A program made the position numbers and the translations under genes. Shown here one piece after another: positions 1-10,690 of a DNA stretch of 64,000 bases. The stretch comes from Anagrus nilaparvatae (lineage: Eukaryota; Arthropoda; Insecta; Hymenoptera; Mymaridae): contig JAKSXM010000007.1 of NCBI GenBank assembly GCA_022575985.1, positions 37,450,501-37,514,500 of the forward strand, written 5' to 3'. Each line of letters opens with the position of its first letter. Positions within the stretch are counted from its first letter, which is position 1. The notes beneath the pieces were generated by a model, which was not told the DNA's origin, made no database searches, and was given only the letters and a program-made list of their open reading frames with translations.

Positions 1-1
1 A

Positions 2-541
2 AACTCAGAAAATAGTCAAAAATTTTGCCAAAATCACCCCAAAAGTCAAACACATAATACTAGCGAATGTAATAAAGGAAATTCTAAAAATAATTCAAAT
101 CAAAATAACCAAAGAAATTTTCAGTCCAATAATCAAAACAATAATTCAAGATATGCCCAAAATAGACGTTATAACAATTACAACAATAATAATAATAGAA
201 ATACTAATAATCAAAACTATAACCAAAACCGCTCATACAATAATAACACTCGTCATAATTATAATAACCAAAATAACAATCAAAATAACTATCAAAATAG
301 AAATAACGGGTATAGACCAAGAAATAATAATCAAAATTATCAAAAAGGCTGCACATTTTCCGGCAACCCTTATCACAGCGTAAATAACTGTGCCCAATTT
401 CAACCTTCGCAAATTCAGGGAAACTGTTTACCAGCCCTTATGGGGTTACAGGGATCTGGTCAAATACAAACCCCACAACAGTTTTCAACCCAAGGACAAC
501 AACAGCAAGCATTGCCCATCAATTTCAATCTAACCCAATAA
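2..541 (+). CDS. gag: Gag polyprotein, C-terminal 179 residues
   Basis: An open frame enters from the left edge and ends at TAA 539-541. The product is extremely rich in Asn, Gln and Arg/Tyr, with long NN/QN runs. That is typical of the basic, low-complexity nucleocapsid tail of insect gypsy Gag proteins, which binds the genomic RNA. Two short Cys/His clusters, near residues 9-23 and 118-130, look like degenerate zinc knuckles. The pol frame is already open from about 388, so the two frames overlap by roughly 150 bases. That overlap fits a -1 frameshift, although I did not find a convincing slippery heptamer. The capsid part lies outside the window. No internal stop is present in this portion. 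Confidence 0.75.
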   Translation, partial: NSENSQKFCQNHPKSQTHNTSECNKGNSKNNSNQNNQRNFQSNNQNNNSRYAQNRRYNNYNNNNNRNTNNQNYNQNRSYNNNTRHNYNNQNNNQNNYQNRNNGYRPRNNNQNYQKGCTFSGNPYHSVNNCAQFQPSQIQGNCLPALMGLQGSGQIQTPQQFSTQGQQQQALPINFNLTQ

Positions 542-1467
542 AAATACACAACATTTTAACATTCAATACAATAAACAAAATTCCAGTTTTAAAATTTTCC
601 GACCAAAAAAGCAAATTAAGATGCTTACTTCTGGATACGGGAGCGAGTTTGTCTGTGATACATGAATCTTGCATCCCAACAATAAATATACCATACATAA
701 ACAAAAATGAAATAGTAATTATTACAGGAATTTCATCTAAAACGATAAAAACGACAGGGACTTACAATATCTCACTATATGGATTACCATGCAAATTTCA
801 TATAGTACAAAATGACTTTGCCGTAAAATCAGTACACGGAATTTTAGGAAGTGATTTTCTGGACGAAAACAAAGTAAAAATTGACTATGAAAAGAAAACC
901 GTAACTATAAAAAACAAAGAAATGCCCTTCTTTTATAAAAATGATATAGAACAAGAAATTTTAGATTCAAATTCATCAAATATTTCAAATATACAGGGAA
1001 ATGTGCACGTAAAAAATGCCAGCATTGGAAATTCTACATTAACAGAAATTAAAGCTGCAGTTTGGCCAACCGCAGAAGTAGTTAAAACTGATGTAGAACT
1101 AGTAGATCCAAACATTTCTCTATCAAGACACCCTAGTTTTAAAAAAAATAGATCCCGCAAAATTAATTATTTTAAGGTCAAGGAAAATGACACAAATTCT
1201 TTTGATAAAAATATAAACGAAATTTTAAGTATTTCAGAATGCACTAATCAGCAAAAAGCTAGCAATAACATCCAAAATGCTGATGCAAGCACATTTTGTC
1301 ATACTGATGAAGTAGCTACTTTAAATTATGAAAAAGAATTACATAATATGTTAAATAATATTAAAAATGATGAACAAGATATCTTAAAAACAAATACATT
1401 AAATTATGCAATAAAAAATGACAATTTTGATGAAATAAATAATATTTTAATAAATGATATAATTTAA
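388..1467 (+). pseudogene. pol: Pol segment 1: retroviral aspartic protease and spacer, ends at premature stop
   Basis: The pol frame is open from just after a stop at 385-387. The protease active-site motif D-T-G-A-S lies at 634-648 and the second conserved motif, I-L-G-S-D-F-L, at about 841-861. These are the catalytic Asp loop and the distal helix region of retropepsins, which cleave the Gag-Pol polyprotein. After the protease, from about 910, comes a long Asn/Ile/Asp-rich spacer with no recognisable fold. The segment ends at an in-frame TAA (1465-1467). The same frame reopens immediately and continues into reverse transcriptase, so the stop is a point lesion and not a natural end. The first in-frame ATG lies inside the protease, which supports translation by frameshifting from gag. 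Confidence 0.8.
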
Positions 1468-3582
1468 AACAATACATTTTGTAATACATATACATTACAA
1501 AATAATGCAGATATTCTTAATACATCGTACGATATAAATACATTTTGTAATACAGATACATTACAAAATAATGCAGATATTCTTAATACATCGTACGATA
1601 TAAATACATTTTTTAATACATACACATTACAAAAAAATAAAAAATTATTAAATAATGATACAATAATTAAAAATATTGCCAAAATATATAACATAAACTT
1701 AAAACAAAAACCTATCGAAGTATTTGATGAATCTACATTTATAAATAATGATATTAATATAAACATAAACAATGAAATTAATAATTACGAAATTAAAAAT
1801 AAAAAACTAAACTTTACTGATTTTATAAATTTTTCCGAAGAAAAATACGAGCAATTTTTAAGTTACTTAAAAGAAAATGAACCAGAAGATCACTCCCCTG
1901 AGTATATACAAACAATAATGAGCCAAGAAGCCTTCCCTTTAACTTACCTAGACCACATTGAACAGAAAAACAAAAGAATTACAAAATTTGAAAATGAAAT
2001 TTTTACAATAGAAAATAATTCAATAACAGAAAAACCCAGATACCAAAAGGTCTTAGATTTAGCAGAATTAGAACATTTAAAAAACACAAACGAATACAAT
2101 ATTATTCAAAATTTAATTGTAGAAAACAATGACATTTTTCAACTAAAAGGAGAAAAACTTACACATGCAAAAGGCATAACCTTGAAAATTAGAACTAAAA
2201 CTTCAGACCCTATTTACGTAAAACAATATTTTATCCCATATGGACAAAGGGCTGAAATAGAACGCCAAGTAAACGACATGTTAGAACAAGAAATAATTGA
2301 ACACTCAGACTCACCTTACAATTTTCCTATATTTTTCATTCCAAAAAAACCAGACAGTTCAGGGAAAGTCGAATATAGATTTATTACAGACCTAAGAAAA
2401 TTAAATAAGGATATTTTGGACCAAGAATTTCCAATCCCCAGAATAAGTGAAATAATAGACTCCCTTAAAGATGCAAAATACTTTTCAACCCAAGATATGT
2501 ATTCGGTATTTACGCAACTGCTTTTAGATCCAGCAGACCGAGAAAAAATAGCCTTTTCAACCCATAATGGTCATTTTAATTTTACGAGATCCTGTTTTGG
2601 AGTTAAAAATGCTCCAAAATGTTTCCAAGCAATGGTAGCCAAATTATTAAATGGTATACCAAATCTAAAAATATATATAGATGACATCCTCATATACACA
2701 AAAGATATAAAAACACATATACAAACTTTTCAACTGTTATTCCAAAAACTAAGAGAAGCAAATCTAAAACTTCAAATAAAAAAATGCACATTTCTAAAAC
2801 GAGAACTAGTATATCTAGGATTTAAAATTTCAGAAAAAGGTGTACAAACGGATCCAATGAAAAAATCGGCTATAGTTAATATGCCGCAGCCAAAAACTTT
2901 AAAGCAAATCAGAATTTTTAATGGAATGACAAACTATTACAGAAAATTTATCAAAAACTACGCAAATATAGCACGCCCATTGACAAATTTATTAAAAAAA
3001 GACACACCATTTAAATGGACTGAAGAAACTCAAAGAGCTTTCGATTTATTAAAAGAAAAATTATGTACAGCACCAGTTTTAATATTTCCAGACCTAGAAA
3101 AAAAATTTACACTTTACAAAGACAGTAGTGGGGCATATGGGATAGGTTGTTGCCTATGCCAAGGGCCTAAGGGTAAAGAAAATCCCGTGAGCTATATATC
3201 ACGAACCTTAACGGCCAATGAAAAGAAATATTCAACATATGAAAAAGAGTTCTTTTCAATTTTCTGGTCAATTGACCACTTAAGAGGATATTTATACAAG
3301 CATTTTACAGTTTACAGCGACCATAGACCATTATCTTTTTGTGAAAAATCAGAAAAAAATAAACGAGTTTTGAAATGGCGACATGAACTTTCCGACTTAG
3401 ATTTTACAATAATATACCTTAAAGGCAAAACAAATGTAGTGGCAGATTGCCTAAGTAGACAAATAGAAATGCCACAAGAATCTAATGTCTTAACTCGTGC
3501 ACAAAAACATAAACAAGACAACTCAAACATTACTAATAAAAATTCTGAAGATAAACAAGATAAAAACAATACCGATACATAG
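1468..3582 (+). pseudogene. pol: Pol segment 2: reverse transcriptase and RNase H
   Basis: The pol frame runs without a stop from 1468 to TAG 3580-3582. The RT domain occupies roughly 2200-2850. It has an F-I-P-K motif, the Y-R-F-I-T-D-L-R-K-L-N block, and the catalytic Y-I-D-D at about 2671-2682, whose two Asp residues bind the metal ions. A connection region follows, then RNase H at about 3090-3450 with Y-K-D-S-S, Y-E-K-E-F and Y-S-D-H-R-P, supplying the acidic catalytic residues. The tail has the usual V-A-D-C-L-S-R ending of gypsy RNase H. The enzyme copies element RNA into cDNA and degrades the template. The domain looks complete. The TAG is followed in the same frame by the integrase region, so the polyprotein is only interrupted. 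Confidence 0.88.
1471..1636 (+). repeat. 66-bp tandem repeat in the pol spacer, about 2.5 copies
   Basis: Units begin at 1471, 1537 and 1603, exactly 66 bases apart. The first two are almost identical and the third is partial. Sixty-six bases is 22 codons, so the array keeps the pol frame, encoding a repeated block that starts N-T-F-C-N-T and contains L-Q-N-N-A-D-I-L. It lies directly after the stop at 1465 and before the RT domain. Expansion of the protease-RT spacer seems tolerated. Confidence 0.85.
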
Positions 3583-5298
3583 AAAAAAGCTCAAAAACAG
3601 AAAAACTGTAAAAAACAAAATAAAGTAGACAAACAGCCATTGCCTAAGAAAAAGAGAGGCAGGCCCCCTAAAGCGAAAAGCAAAAATATTCAAGATACAG
3701 ACAATGAATCATTAACAGATTCTGATTTTAGTAGTGATGAATCATCCGAAATGTCAGATAACGATAACATAATCAACAATGACAATATAAATTTACAGTA
3801 TAATAATAATTTAAATTTAAGCAATTTAGTATATTTAAAAGATTTATTACAATTTAGAAAAGATAATATAATTTATTTTATAGACGAAAACGGGAAAGCT
3901 TTGTGTAAAGGTGCGATTAATTTAATAAAAGCAGGAAAAATACAAAGTTCTTCTAAAAACAAAATTAATACTTTAAATATTCAAAAACATAGAAATAAAA
4001 TTTATTTTGGCTTATGCATTAACCCTAAAGAATCAATTAAGTTAGTTTTAAATAATATAGAAAAATTAATTTTACAAGTAATAGAATATCTTAAAAATTT
4101 TAATAATAAAAATAATTTACGTATTGCTGAAAGCATATTTGTAGCAAACGTATCTTTTTCAGATATACTAAAGTTAATAAATAAAATTGCTGACAATAAG
4201 TTTAAAATAATAGTTTGTAAGCAATCTTTAATTTATGTACAAGAAAAAGACAGAGAAGCTATTTTTAAAGAATTTCATGAATTGCCTACGGCAGGACATA
4301 GAGGTCAAAAAGGCACTATTCAAAAAATTCGCCAGTCCTATTACTGGGAAAATTTAAAAGAATACGTGCAAACAAAAATTAGCTTATGTTTAAATTGCCA
4401 ATTACGGAAAATTTCACGCCGCAGAGTCAAATTACCGATGAAAATAACCCAATGCCCGGGGACGGTATTTGAAAGAGTATCAATTGATATTATGGGTCCT
4501 ATAGGAAACGTATCAGCTGATGGCTACAAATAAATATTAATGATACAATGCCAATTATCTAAATTTTTAGTAGCTGTTCCCCTCAAAAATATCGATACAC
4601 CCACGGTAGCAACGGCATTTATTAACAATTTTATATGTTATTTTGGATCTCCCAAAATATTACTTTCGGACAGAGGTTCTCAATTCATAAGAAACCTAAT
4701 GAAAGCAGTAGCTAAACGGTTCAAAATAAAGAGTATCACGACTACTAGCTAGTCCCCAAGTTCAAACGGAATGGTAGAACGGTCAAATCACGTGATTACA
4801 GAATACCTTAGGAATTACACAAATAAATACAAAGATTGGCACATGTATATAAATTTAGCCAGTTTTTGCTATAATAATACTGTACACAGTTCAACAGGTT
4901 ACTGTCCACATGAAATCGTATTTGGTTTACTAGCTCGCATGCCTTCAGAAGCTAAAATAAAAGAATCTGAAAAATTACCAACCTATAAAAATTATTTAAT
5001 AGATTTAGTCTCGCGACTGATTGGCATACGACGAATTGCAATCGAAAACTTATACAACGCAAAATTAACATCAAAACAATATTACGATAGAAATGTAAAT
5101 ATCACTGAATTTGAAATCGGAGATATAGTTTTCTTAGCAAAAGGAGGCGAATTGTCAAAACCAGACGATCCCTATACAGGGCCATTTGTAATTGTACAAA
5201 AATTTTCCGATTATAATGTGAAAATTCAAAAAGTTGGAACAAACTCAACCCAAATAGTTAGAAGATTAAAACGACCAACCTTAAAAGCTAAACTCTAA
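3583..5298 (+). pseudogene. pol: Pol segment 3: integrase with AT-hook linker, two internal stops
   Basis: The frame continues from 3583 to TAA 5296-5298 with in-frame stops at 4531-4533 (TAA) and 4750-4752 (TAG). The linker starts with a strongly basic K-K-K-R-G-R-P-P-K stretch (3646-3672) that fits the AT-hook consensus, then acidic Ser/Asp/Asn-rich sequence. The zinc-binding HHCC domain lies at about 4270-4420 (H-E-L-P-T-A-G-H, then C-L-N-C). The catalytic core follows: first Asp in S-I-D-I-M-G-P at about 4480-4500, second in L-S-D-R-G-S-Q-F at about 4660-4690, and Glu in M-V-E-R at 4771-4782. The C-terminus has a G-D-I-V-F and G-P-F-V-I pattern of the GPY/F type. Integrase joins the cDNA ends to host DNA. 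The stops leave no complete core. Confidence 0.85.
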
Positions 5299-5509
5299 AT
5301 AAAATCTCTTTCTTGTACATAAAATAAAATAAAATAAAATAAAATAAAATATATATACATAGTACATAAAAATTAAAAATATAGATATAGCATAAAAATT
5401 ATATATAATATATATGACACATTTTCATAAAAACTTATTCTAATTTTTTTAGCTTATATTTAAATATATTCTAATTACTAATATATTATTAATTATTCTA
5501 GATACCAAT
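5299..5509 (+). other. pol-env spacer with (AAAAT)n run and possible env splice acceptor
   Basis: This spacer contains a simple (AAAAT) repeat at 5321-5350 and AT-rich sequence. A pyrimidine tract ending in AG near 5451 lies about 60 bases before the env ATG. It is a plausible acceptor for a spliced env mRNA, the usual way gypsy-type retroviruses express env. The donor would lie outside the window. Confidence 0.4.
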
Positions 5510-7544
5510 ATGCAGAAATATGCGCTCATCATTTTATGTTTTAGAATTATAAACTCTGAGTTTCTAATAGGATTTGCTTGTAGCAGCGCTACTAGCAACG
5601 TAACTACAATTTCTTTAACAAATATACCTAGCTGTAATATACAAAAACCAAAAGTCGAAACGACTAATGAATATATAGCGCTGCTACAACTCAAAGAATA
5701 CGAAAAACTCAAAGTTTATCAATGCTTAATAGAAATTCATCGAGTAGTCCAATCATGCAACGGGTACTTCAACTATGTGAAACCCATTGAAAGAGCAGAA
5801 GAAACTTTCATCATAGAGGTCAGTTCAGAAACGTGTAAAAATATCCACGAAACGAGAATTTATAAATATGACAATAGTCATGTAATTACTAATTTAAATA
5901 TAAATGAAACAAAAACAGTACCAATCGTATTTTCCGGTTCAGCCGAAAATAATGAATGTACAGGTGGATTTTATAGCGATCAATTCGGGACATTCAGACA
6001 TGTGTTCGTCCAAGGTCACATTAAAATAACATTATCACAGCAATATGCATCATTAGACTTACATTCTAACATAGTACGTTTAAATTCAGGTGTGTCTTGT
6101 GAGTTCAATAAATATCATTGCATGGATATACAATATGGCCATACTTTCTGGAACAATTTAGAAGGTAAAGGCTGTATCTCAGACCATTATACTATTTTAT
6201 ATTACGGATTCGCCGAAAAAGTAACTGATTTTACGGATATTAAAAATAATATTACAACATATATATTGAACTCGCAACATACAACCTTTGCTTTTAAAAT
6301 AATAGAAGAAACTTCTATTTGTCAAATAACAGCGTTAAGAACACTCCATCCACGTATACTAATCTTAGATAATAAAAAAGTTGTATTAAATCAAATTCTG
6401 CAACACATCCCTATCGGAAATACGGGCGTACAAGATTTAGATCTTTTTACATACGTAAATCAAAAATTTGTTTTTACAGAACACCATATAAATTTACAAG
6501 CAGATAAATTATATTTACATATGTTGAGAAAAGAATGTGAATTAGAAAAATCCATACTCCAAAATAACCAAATCCTAGCCACATTATCCCCAGATCATTT
6601 TGCATACTCAAAATTTGGAATTGGCCATGACGCAAAAGTAGTCGCAGAAGTGGTTTACATAATACGTTGTACACCGGTCAGGGTAAAAATGGTTCAAACT
6701 GAACGTTGTTATAACGAATTACCAGTTTTAAAAAATAATAAAACATTAAAATTTTTAACCCCAATAACAAGAATTTTAATTAACCAACCAACCGAGGTAA
6801 GCTGTTCAACGATTTTACCACCAATTTTCAAAATCAATGACGTTTGGCTAAAATTTTTACCAAACCCTTTACCAGCACAAGAGCCAGTTATTTTGAAGCC
6901 AGACACCAAGATTTCTTGGAAATATGAGCCGATAAAGAACCTGGCAACAAGCGAAATTTATTCCGAAAAAGAATTAGAAAATCTACAAAAAAGTATTTTG
7001 TTCCCAATGGAACGAGAATCGCTTTTAAATAGCATAGCGAGATCATTGAATGACGAAACCTCAATACATCAAGACTTATACAAAAATTTATTAACACAAA
7101 ACTCCATATACACAATTCTGGATCAACTTTTTCGACACAGTAAAAAAAGATTTTTGGGATTTCAGCCTGACATCAGCCGGAATATTAGGAATACTTTCCA
7201 TATTCTACGTAATTAAATCAGTTTTATCAGCAATTCTAAATTTTTTCCAATTACATCGAATATATGGTTTCTCATTTTACTTATTAGGAGCAATTTTTAC
7301 ATCTGTCACAATTTTTCTAATACAACTTTCAAATTACGAAAATAAAAATAATCATTCAGAAATCAACACGAATCCTATCATAGAATACCAAGCTAAAAAC
7401 GACGAAGTAAAAATTAACATGCAACAAAACAATCATAACAATCCAGTCTTCAACCCCCCTCTAGTACCTACCGAAGCCCCTTACATTGAACTCAAATCAT
7501 ATCATTCCCTCGACAAAAACTTTAAATTTTATAATAAACACTAA
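5510..7544 (+). pseudogene. env: Envelope glycoprotein, frameshifted before the membrane anchor
   Basis: The frame starts at ATG 5510 with a hydrophobic N-terminus that looks like a signal peptide, followed by a cysteine-rich ectodomain with several N-x-S/T sites. The first frame ends at 7216. In another frame, from about 7137 to TAA 7542-7544, the sequence reads F-W-D-F followed by a long hydrophobic stretch and a cytoplasmic tail of about 70 residues. An indel near the A-run at 7142-7148 therefore separates ectodomain from anchor. I do not see the organisation of the baculovirus-F-like env usual in errantiviruses. The C-x-P-V cluster with downstream T-E-R-C-Y-N-E-L-P-V, the late P-P-I-F-x-I block, and the anchor architecture recall glycoproteins of chuviruses (Jingchuvirales), which are known to be captured by arthropod LTR elements. 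That family call is from memory of motifs and is tentative; 'env' is firm from position and topology. Confidence 0.7.
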
Positions 7545-8105
7545 CCACATTATTATCTCAACATATCAATTTTTTTTTTCCATTTCTCTAATTTTGATTT
7601 TCCAAAATCAAACCTTTTGTCAGTTTTAAAATATTTTATTATAAAACTCCCAAAACTTAATCGGAGAGGAATTCCTGAGTAAGGGTACCTTACACAATTT
7701 GAATTAATACAACAAAATAATAAAACTTTTGTAAATAGTGATTAAATTATATTAAATTTAAATATCAAATTATATTATTATTAAAATATTAAATATTAAA
7801 CTTTGTTATAAAAATTTAAAACAAAAAAAAAACCGAAAAAGTTGCCAAAAATCATTATACATAAGTTACTAACAATACATAAAATAAATTCTTGTAAAAT
7901 AAAAACACTGTAATTTTGCAACGCAAGATAAACTTACAGGTCAATGTACTCTAATAAATGTAAAAATCACATAATAAATTAAATTAGCAAATAAGACAAA
8001 TTTGTAACTACTAATACTGAATAGCATAAGTAAATATTATATCTGGTTACCGAACCAGATTCAAAATAAAAACTAACATTTTTATTTAGAAACTAGGGGT
8101 GGAGA
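7545..8105 (+). other. 3' noncoding region of the gypsy element, hairpin and polypurine tract
   Basis: This is AT-rich sequence with no coding signal. A perfect stem of 8 bp (ATCTGGTT/AACCAGAT) lies at 8041-8060. The purine run AGGGGTGGAGA at 8095-8105 directly abuts the TGTTATG start of the LTR, so it is the probable polypurine tract priming plus-strand synthesis. Confidence 0.6.
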
Positions 8106-8562
8106 TGTTATGCAATAACTAACAAAAAATAATAAATAATTAATAATAATTTATAAACAATTAATAATAAATAATAAACAATTACCTAAGATAATATTTA
8201 TAAATAAAATATGTAAATACTATTTAAGCTTATTAATCAAATAAGAAATGTTTTAGATTAAGAAATGATAACATAAAATTAGGTAACAATAATATAAATT
8301 AGGAAAATATAGTTTACTATTACGTAAACTATAACATAAAATTAAGTAATAATTAAGGAATTAACAAATAATAATATTTATATTTTGAAAATTTAAAATA
8401 ACTTAAATAAGGAATCATTAGTATATAAGAAGATAAAAATTTTAAGAGAAGGCAGTCAGTGAAGATAAATCTCGCGACGTACACCTTAAACCGATTTTAT
8501 AATAAATTTAAGTTTTATCTAAATTCTGTGTGTGTATTTATTTCAAGGCCTCCTTGTATCCA
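8106..8562 (+). repeat. 3' LTR of the gypsy element (boundaries estimated)
   Basis: The left boundary is set by TG directly after the polypurine tract. The right boundary is an estimate at a CA near 8561-8562, because no second LTR is available for comparison. Internal signals fit an LTR: a TATA box at 8422-8429, an initiator-like TCAGT at 8456-8460, and a polyadenylation signal AATAAA at 8504-8509, giving a U3-R-U5 order. Confidence 0.65.
8422..8460 (+). promoter_or_regulatory. LTR core promoter: TATA box and initiator
   Basis: TATATAAG at 8422-8429 is followed, about 33 bases on, by the arthropod-type initiator TCAGT at 8456-8460. Spacing and position inside the LTR fit RNA polymerase II transcription of the provirus. 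Being in the 3' LTR, it would drive transcription out into the flank. Confidence 0.5.
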
Positions 8563-9390
8563 GTATGAGTAAGTACATATACTTCATTCTATAAAATATA
8601 TGCTTATTCAGCAATCTTATATAAATCATTAACCTCAGTACAATAATAAATATGCTTACGATACATTTATAAAGTAGTAATACTATATTCATTCATTAAA
8701 AATATTTAATAAATTATTTATGTTCAATATGAACATAACATTACTAAAAATCAAAATATTACTTATAAACTTATATTTATTTCCATATATGCAATATATA
8801 ATACATAAAATTTTTAAAATATAAATACTTTTGAATTATGAAGAATCACGCGCTATGATGATCTACGATTTTGTTGGTTAAGAGTACACATATGTTGCAG
8901 CAACATTGCGCGAGTTTTCTCTCATAGTAGAAACGGGGAAAAGGGAAAAAATATCACTCCCTGTTTTTGAAAAATACGTCTTTTTTTTATTATTTTTATA
9001 TTTGGGGAGCAATTTTTAAGAGGGGAGTTCCCTTACTCCCTCATTCCCTCGATTTCGAAAATCGAGGCCCAGAAGTGTACCGATGCTCTTTACGTTTTCT
9101 TATTAATATACTATTTATAATAATATTTAGGTTCTATGGACATCTATAGATATTAATGCGTTTCTAGAATATTCTTATCTGAATAATGTATTGTAAAATA
9201 AGATAGGAAGCCGTCAAGTTAGTCTTTTGTAAGCTACCTATGGGAGCACATAACTCCGGTCTGTATGTTAAATAAAGAACCGATAATTGATAATAAATAT
9301 GATATTAATATAAAATTAATGTGGTGATCATTTCTTAACCTATTGATGGGATTTTAGACCAAACCCCCTCACAAATATCATTTTTTTTTT
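8563..9390. other. AT-rich spacer with a possible LTR-like stretch
   Basis: No coding signal is seen. A 13-base palindrome TGTTGCAGCAACA lies at 8893-8905, and an AATAAA within a GC-richer stretch lies near 9271. Together they could be remains of a solo LTR, but I could not define ends or a target duplication. Confidence 0.25.
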
Positions 9391-9560
9391 GGACGTAGTA
9401 CCTAATTTATTTCTACGAAAGTACCAATATCTGAAAATAATATGATTATTACTCTATATCTCCAATCTGGACGACCATTTTGGACGTAGTACCTAATTTA
9501 TTTCTACGAAAGTACCAATATCTGAAAATAATATGATTATTACTCTATATCTCCAATCTG
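9391..9560. repeat. 79-bp sequence duplicated in tandem, period 91
   Basis: The stretch 9391-9469 recurs at 9482-9560 with no difference that I can see. Twelve bases separate the copies. The sequence (GGACGTAGTACC start) is the reverse complement of the array repeat found at 10246-10690, 41790-42275 and 51206-52180. Confidence 0.9.
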
Positions 9561-10093
9561 ATGCTGAATTCTTTTTAAATTAATTCTTAATTAATTCTTA
9601 ATTCTTTTAAAAACCCTAATTTTTTGTTTCTTTTCGAATATAGTACATAATTTTTTTCTATGAAATTATTAATTTAGAAACTTGGTTTTCACTTGATATT
9701 TTCAATTAGATAATAAATTTTTTAAAAAATTTTCTCTAAAATTTTTGCCACCAAAAATACAAGAAACAATAAATTTTTTATTCTTTATAGACATAGACCT
9801 AATTTTTTTATATGGAAGTACTAATTTTAGGAACTCAATATAACTACGCCAGCTACCAAAAACTGTCTAACAGACAGAATTTCAAGCATAATTTTCATAA
9901 AAGAAAATTATGTACACTGACAGTAGTAGGGGTTGGCCGCGCTCCCTCGATGAAGGAAACAGCATTCTCTATAATTTAAAAAGGAATTATTTTTAATTTG
10001 GGGAAGAAACTTCCCCAAAAAAAGTGAGAATCTTTATTTTTTTAATATTTCATTAATTGCTTTAAATAAACAATTTTATAATCAATATTTAAA

Positions 10094-10250
10094 TTACGCT
10101 GCCAACTAGCTGGCACTAAGGTTCCTCAAACAATGAGCTTAATACTTCAATATGCCACAGATATCACCGATTACAACCATGCAATTATACATATATTTCT
10201 ATAGTAACTTTTAAAAGTTTTTTTTATTGATCGAAGGACTCGATCATGAT
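10094..10250. repeat. Dispersed repeat, second copy split by BEL-1
   Basis: The sequence around GCCAACTAGCTGGCAC followed by GGTTCCTCAAACAATG recurs at 29136-29172. Its continuation, including TTACAACCA and GCAATTATACATA, recurs after 40508. The 29-kb and 40-kb halves are one copy interrupted by the BEL-1 element, and this copy is an uninterrupted relative. Function unknown. Confidence 0.65.
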
Positions 10251-10690
10251 TTTATTGATCGAAGGACTTGAACTTAATTTTATTTTGTTTATCTCAAAAT
10301 TAGTATATGATTTTCCAAAAGGTTTCAGTTTTTTTGCAGTTTTTTTAATTTTTTTTGAAAAAATTCGGTATCAGATCCAAAAAATTACTCTAAACGAACT
10401 TTCTAAAACTAGTACTTTCAGAGAAATAAATAAGGTACTACGTCTAAAAATAAAAGAAAATTTGGTGTTTTTTGTATCTTTTTGTGACGAAAATTTTAGG
10501 AAAAAAATTTAAAAAAAAGGTAATTATCAGATTCGAGATATCGAGTAAAAATCATACTTTCATATATAAGTACTTTCATGGAAATAAATGAGGTATTACA
10601 TCCAAATTAAAAAAAAAAGTAGTTTGAGATTTTTTGATGAAAAAATTTTTGATAAAAAATTAGGTTTTAATTTCATAATTTTTGTGAAAT

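Larger units (their letters stand above)
1..8562 (+). mobile_element. Ty3/gypsy endogenous retrovirus, 5' end outside window
   Basis: The element reads on the plus strand as gag C-terminus, then a pol frame (protease, reverse transcriptase, RNase H, integrase), then env, a polypurine tract and a 3' LTR. Gag and pol lie in different frames, and pol is at -1 relative to gag, as in retroviruses and gypsy elements that use ribosomal frameshifting. The 5' LTR, primer-binding site and most of gag lie left of the window. The copy is dead: pol has four in-frame stops and env is frameshifted near its membrane anchor. Because the 5' LTR is missing, LTR divergence and target duplication cannot be measured. 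The Ty3/gypsy assignment rests on the domain order protease-RT-RNase H-integrase and on the integrase motifs. Confidence 0.9.
9391..10690. repeat. Inverted pair of array-repeat segments
   Basis: The left arm (about 9391-9840) carries the repeat in minus orientation, with the motifs GGACGTAGTACC and GAAAGTAC. The right arm (about 10360-10690) carries the same family in plus orientation, with GTACTTTCATGGAAATAAATG. The unlike centre (9840-10250) includes a GC-richer patch near 9940 and the dispersed repeat described next. No protein is encoded. This looks like a foldback or rearranged copy of the family seen twice more in the window. Confidence 0.6.

Noticed and set aside
153..383. Open frame of 76 codons rich in Ile/Thr
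   Set aside because: It is another frame of the Asn-rich gag tail (AAT/AAC runs read as ATA/ACA); gag in frame 2 explains the sequence.
1465..4752. Stop codons in pol as programmed readthrough or an alternative genetic code
   Set aside because: Both TAA and TAG occur at non-conserved positions, including inside the integrase core, while neighbouring elements use the standard code with TAA, TAG and TGA as ends; mutation is simpler.
8893..9345. Possible solo copia-type LTR starting at the TGTTGCAGCAACA palindrome
   Set aside because: No convincing right end or target duplication could be found, so it is only mentioned as a spacer.
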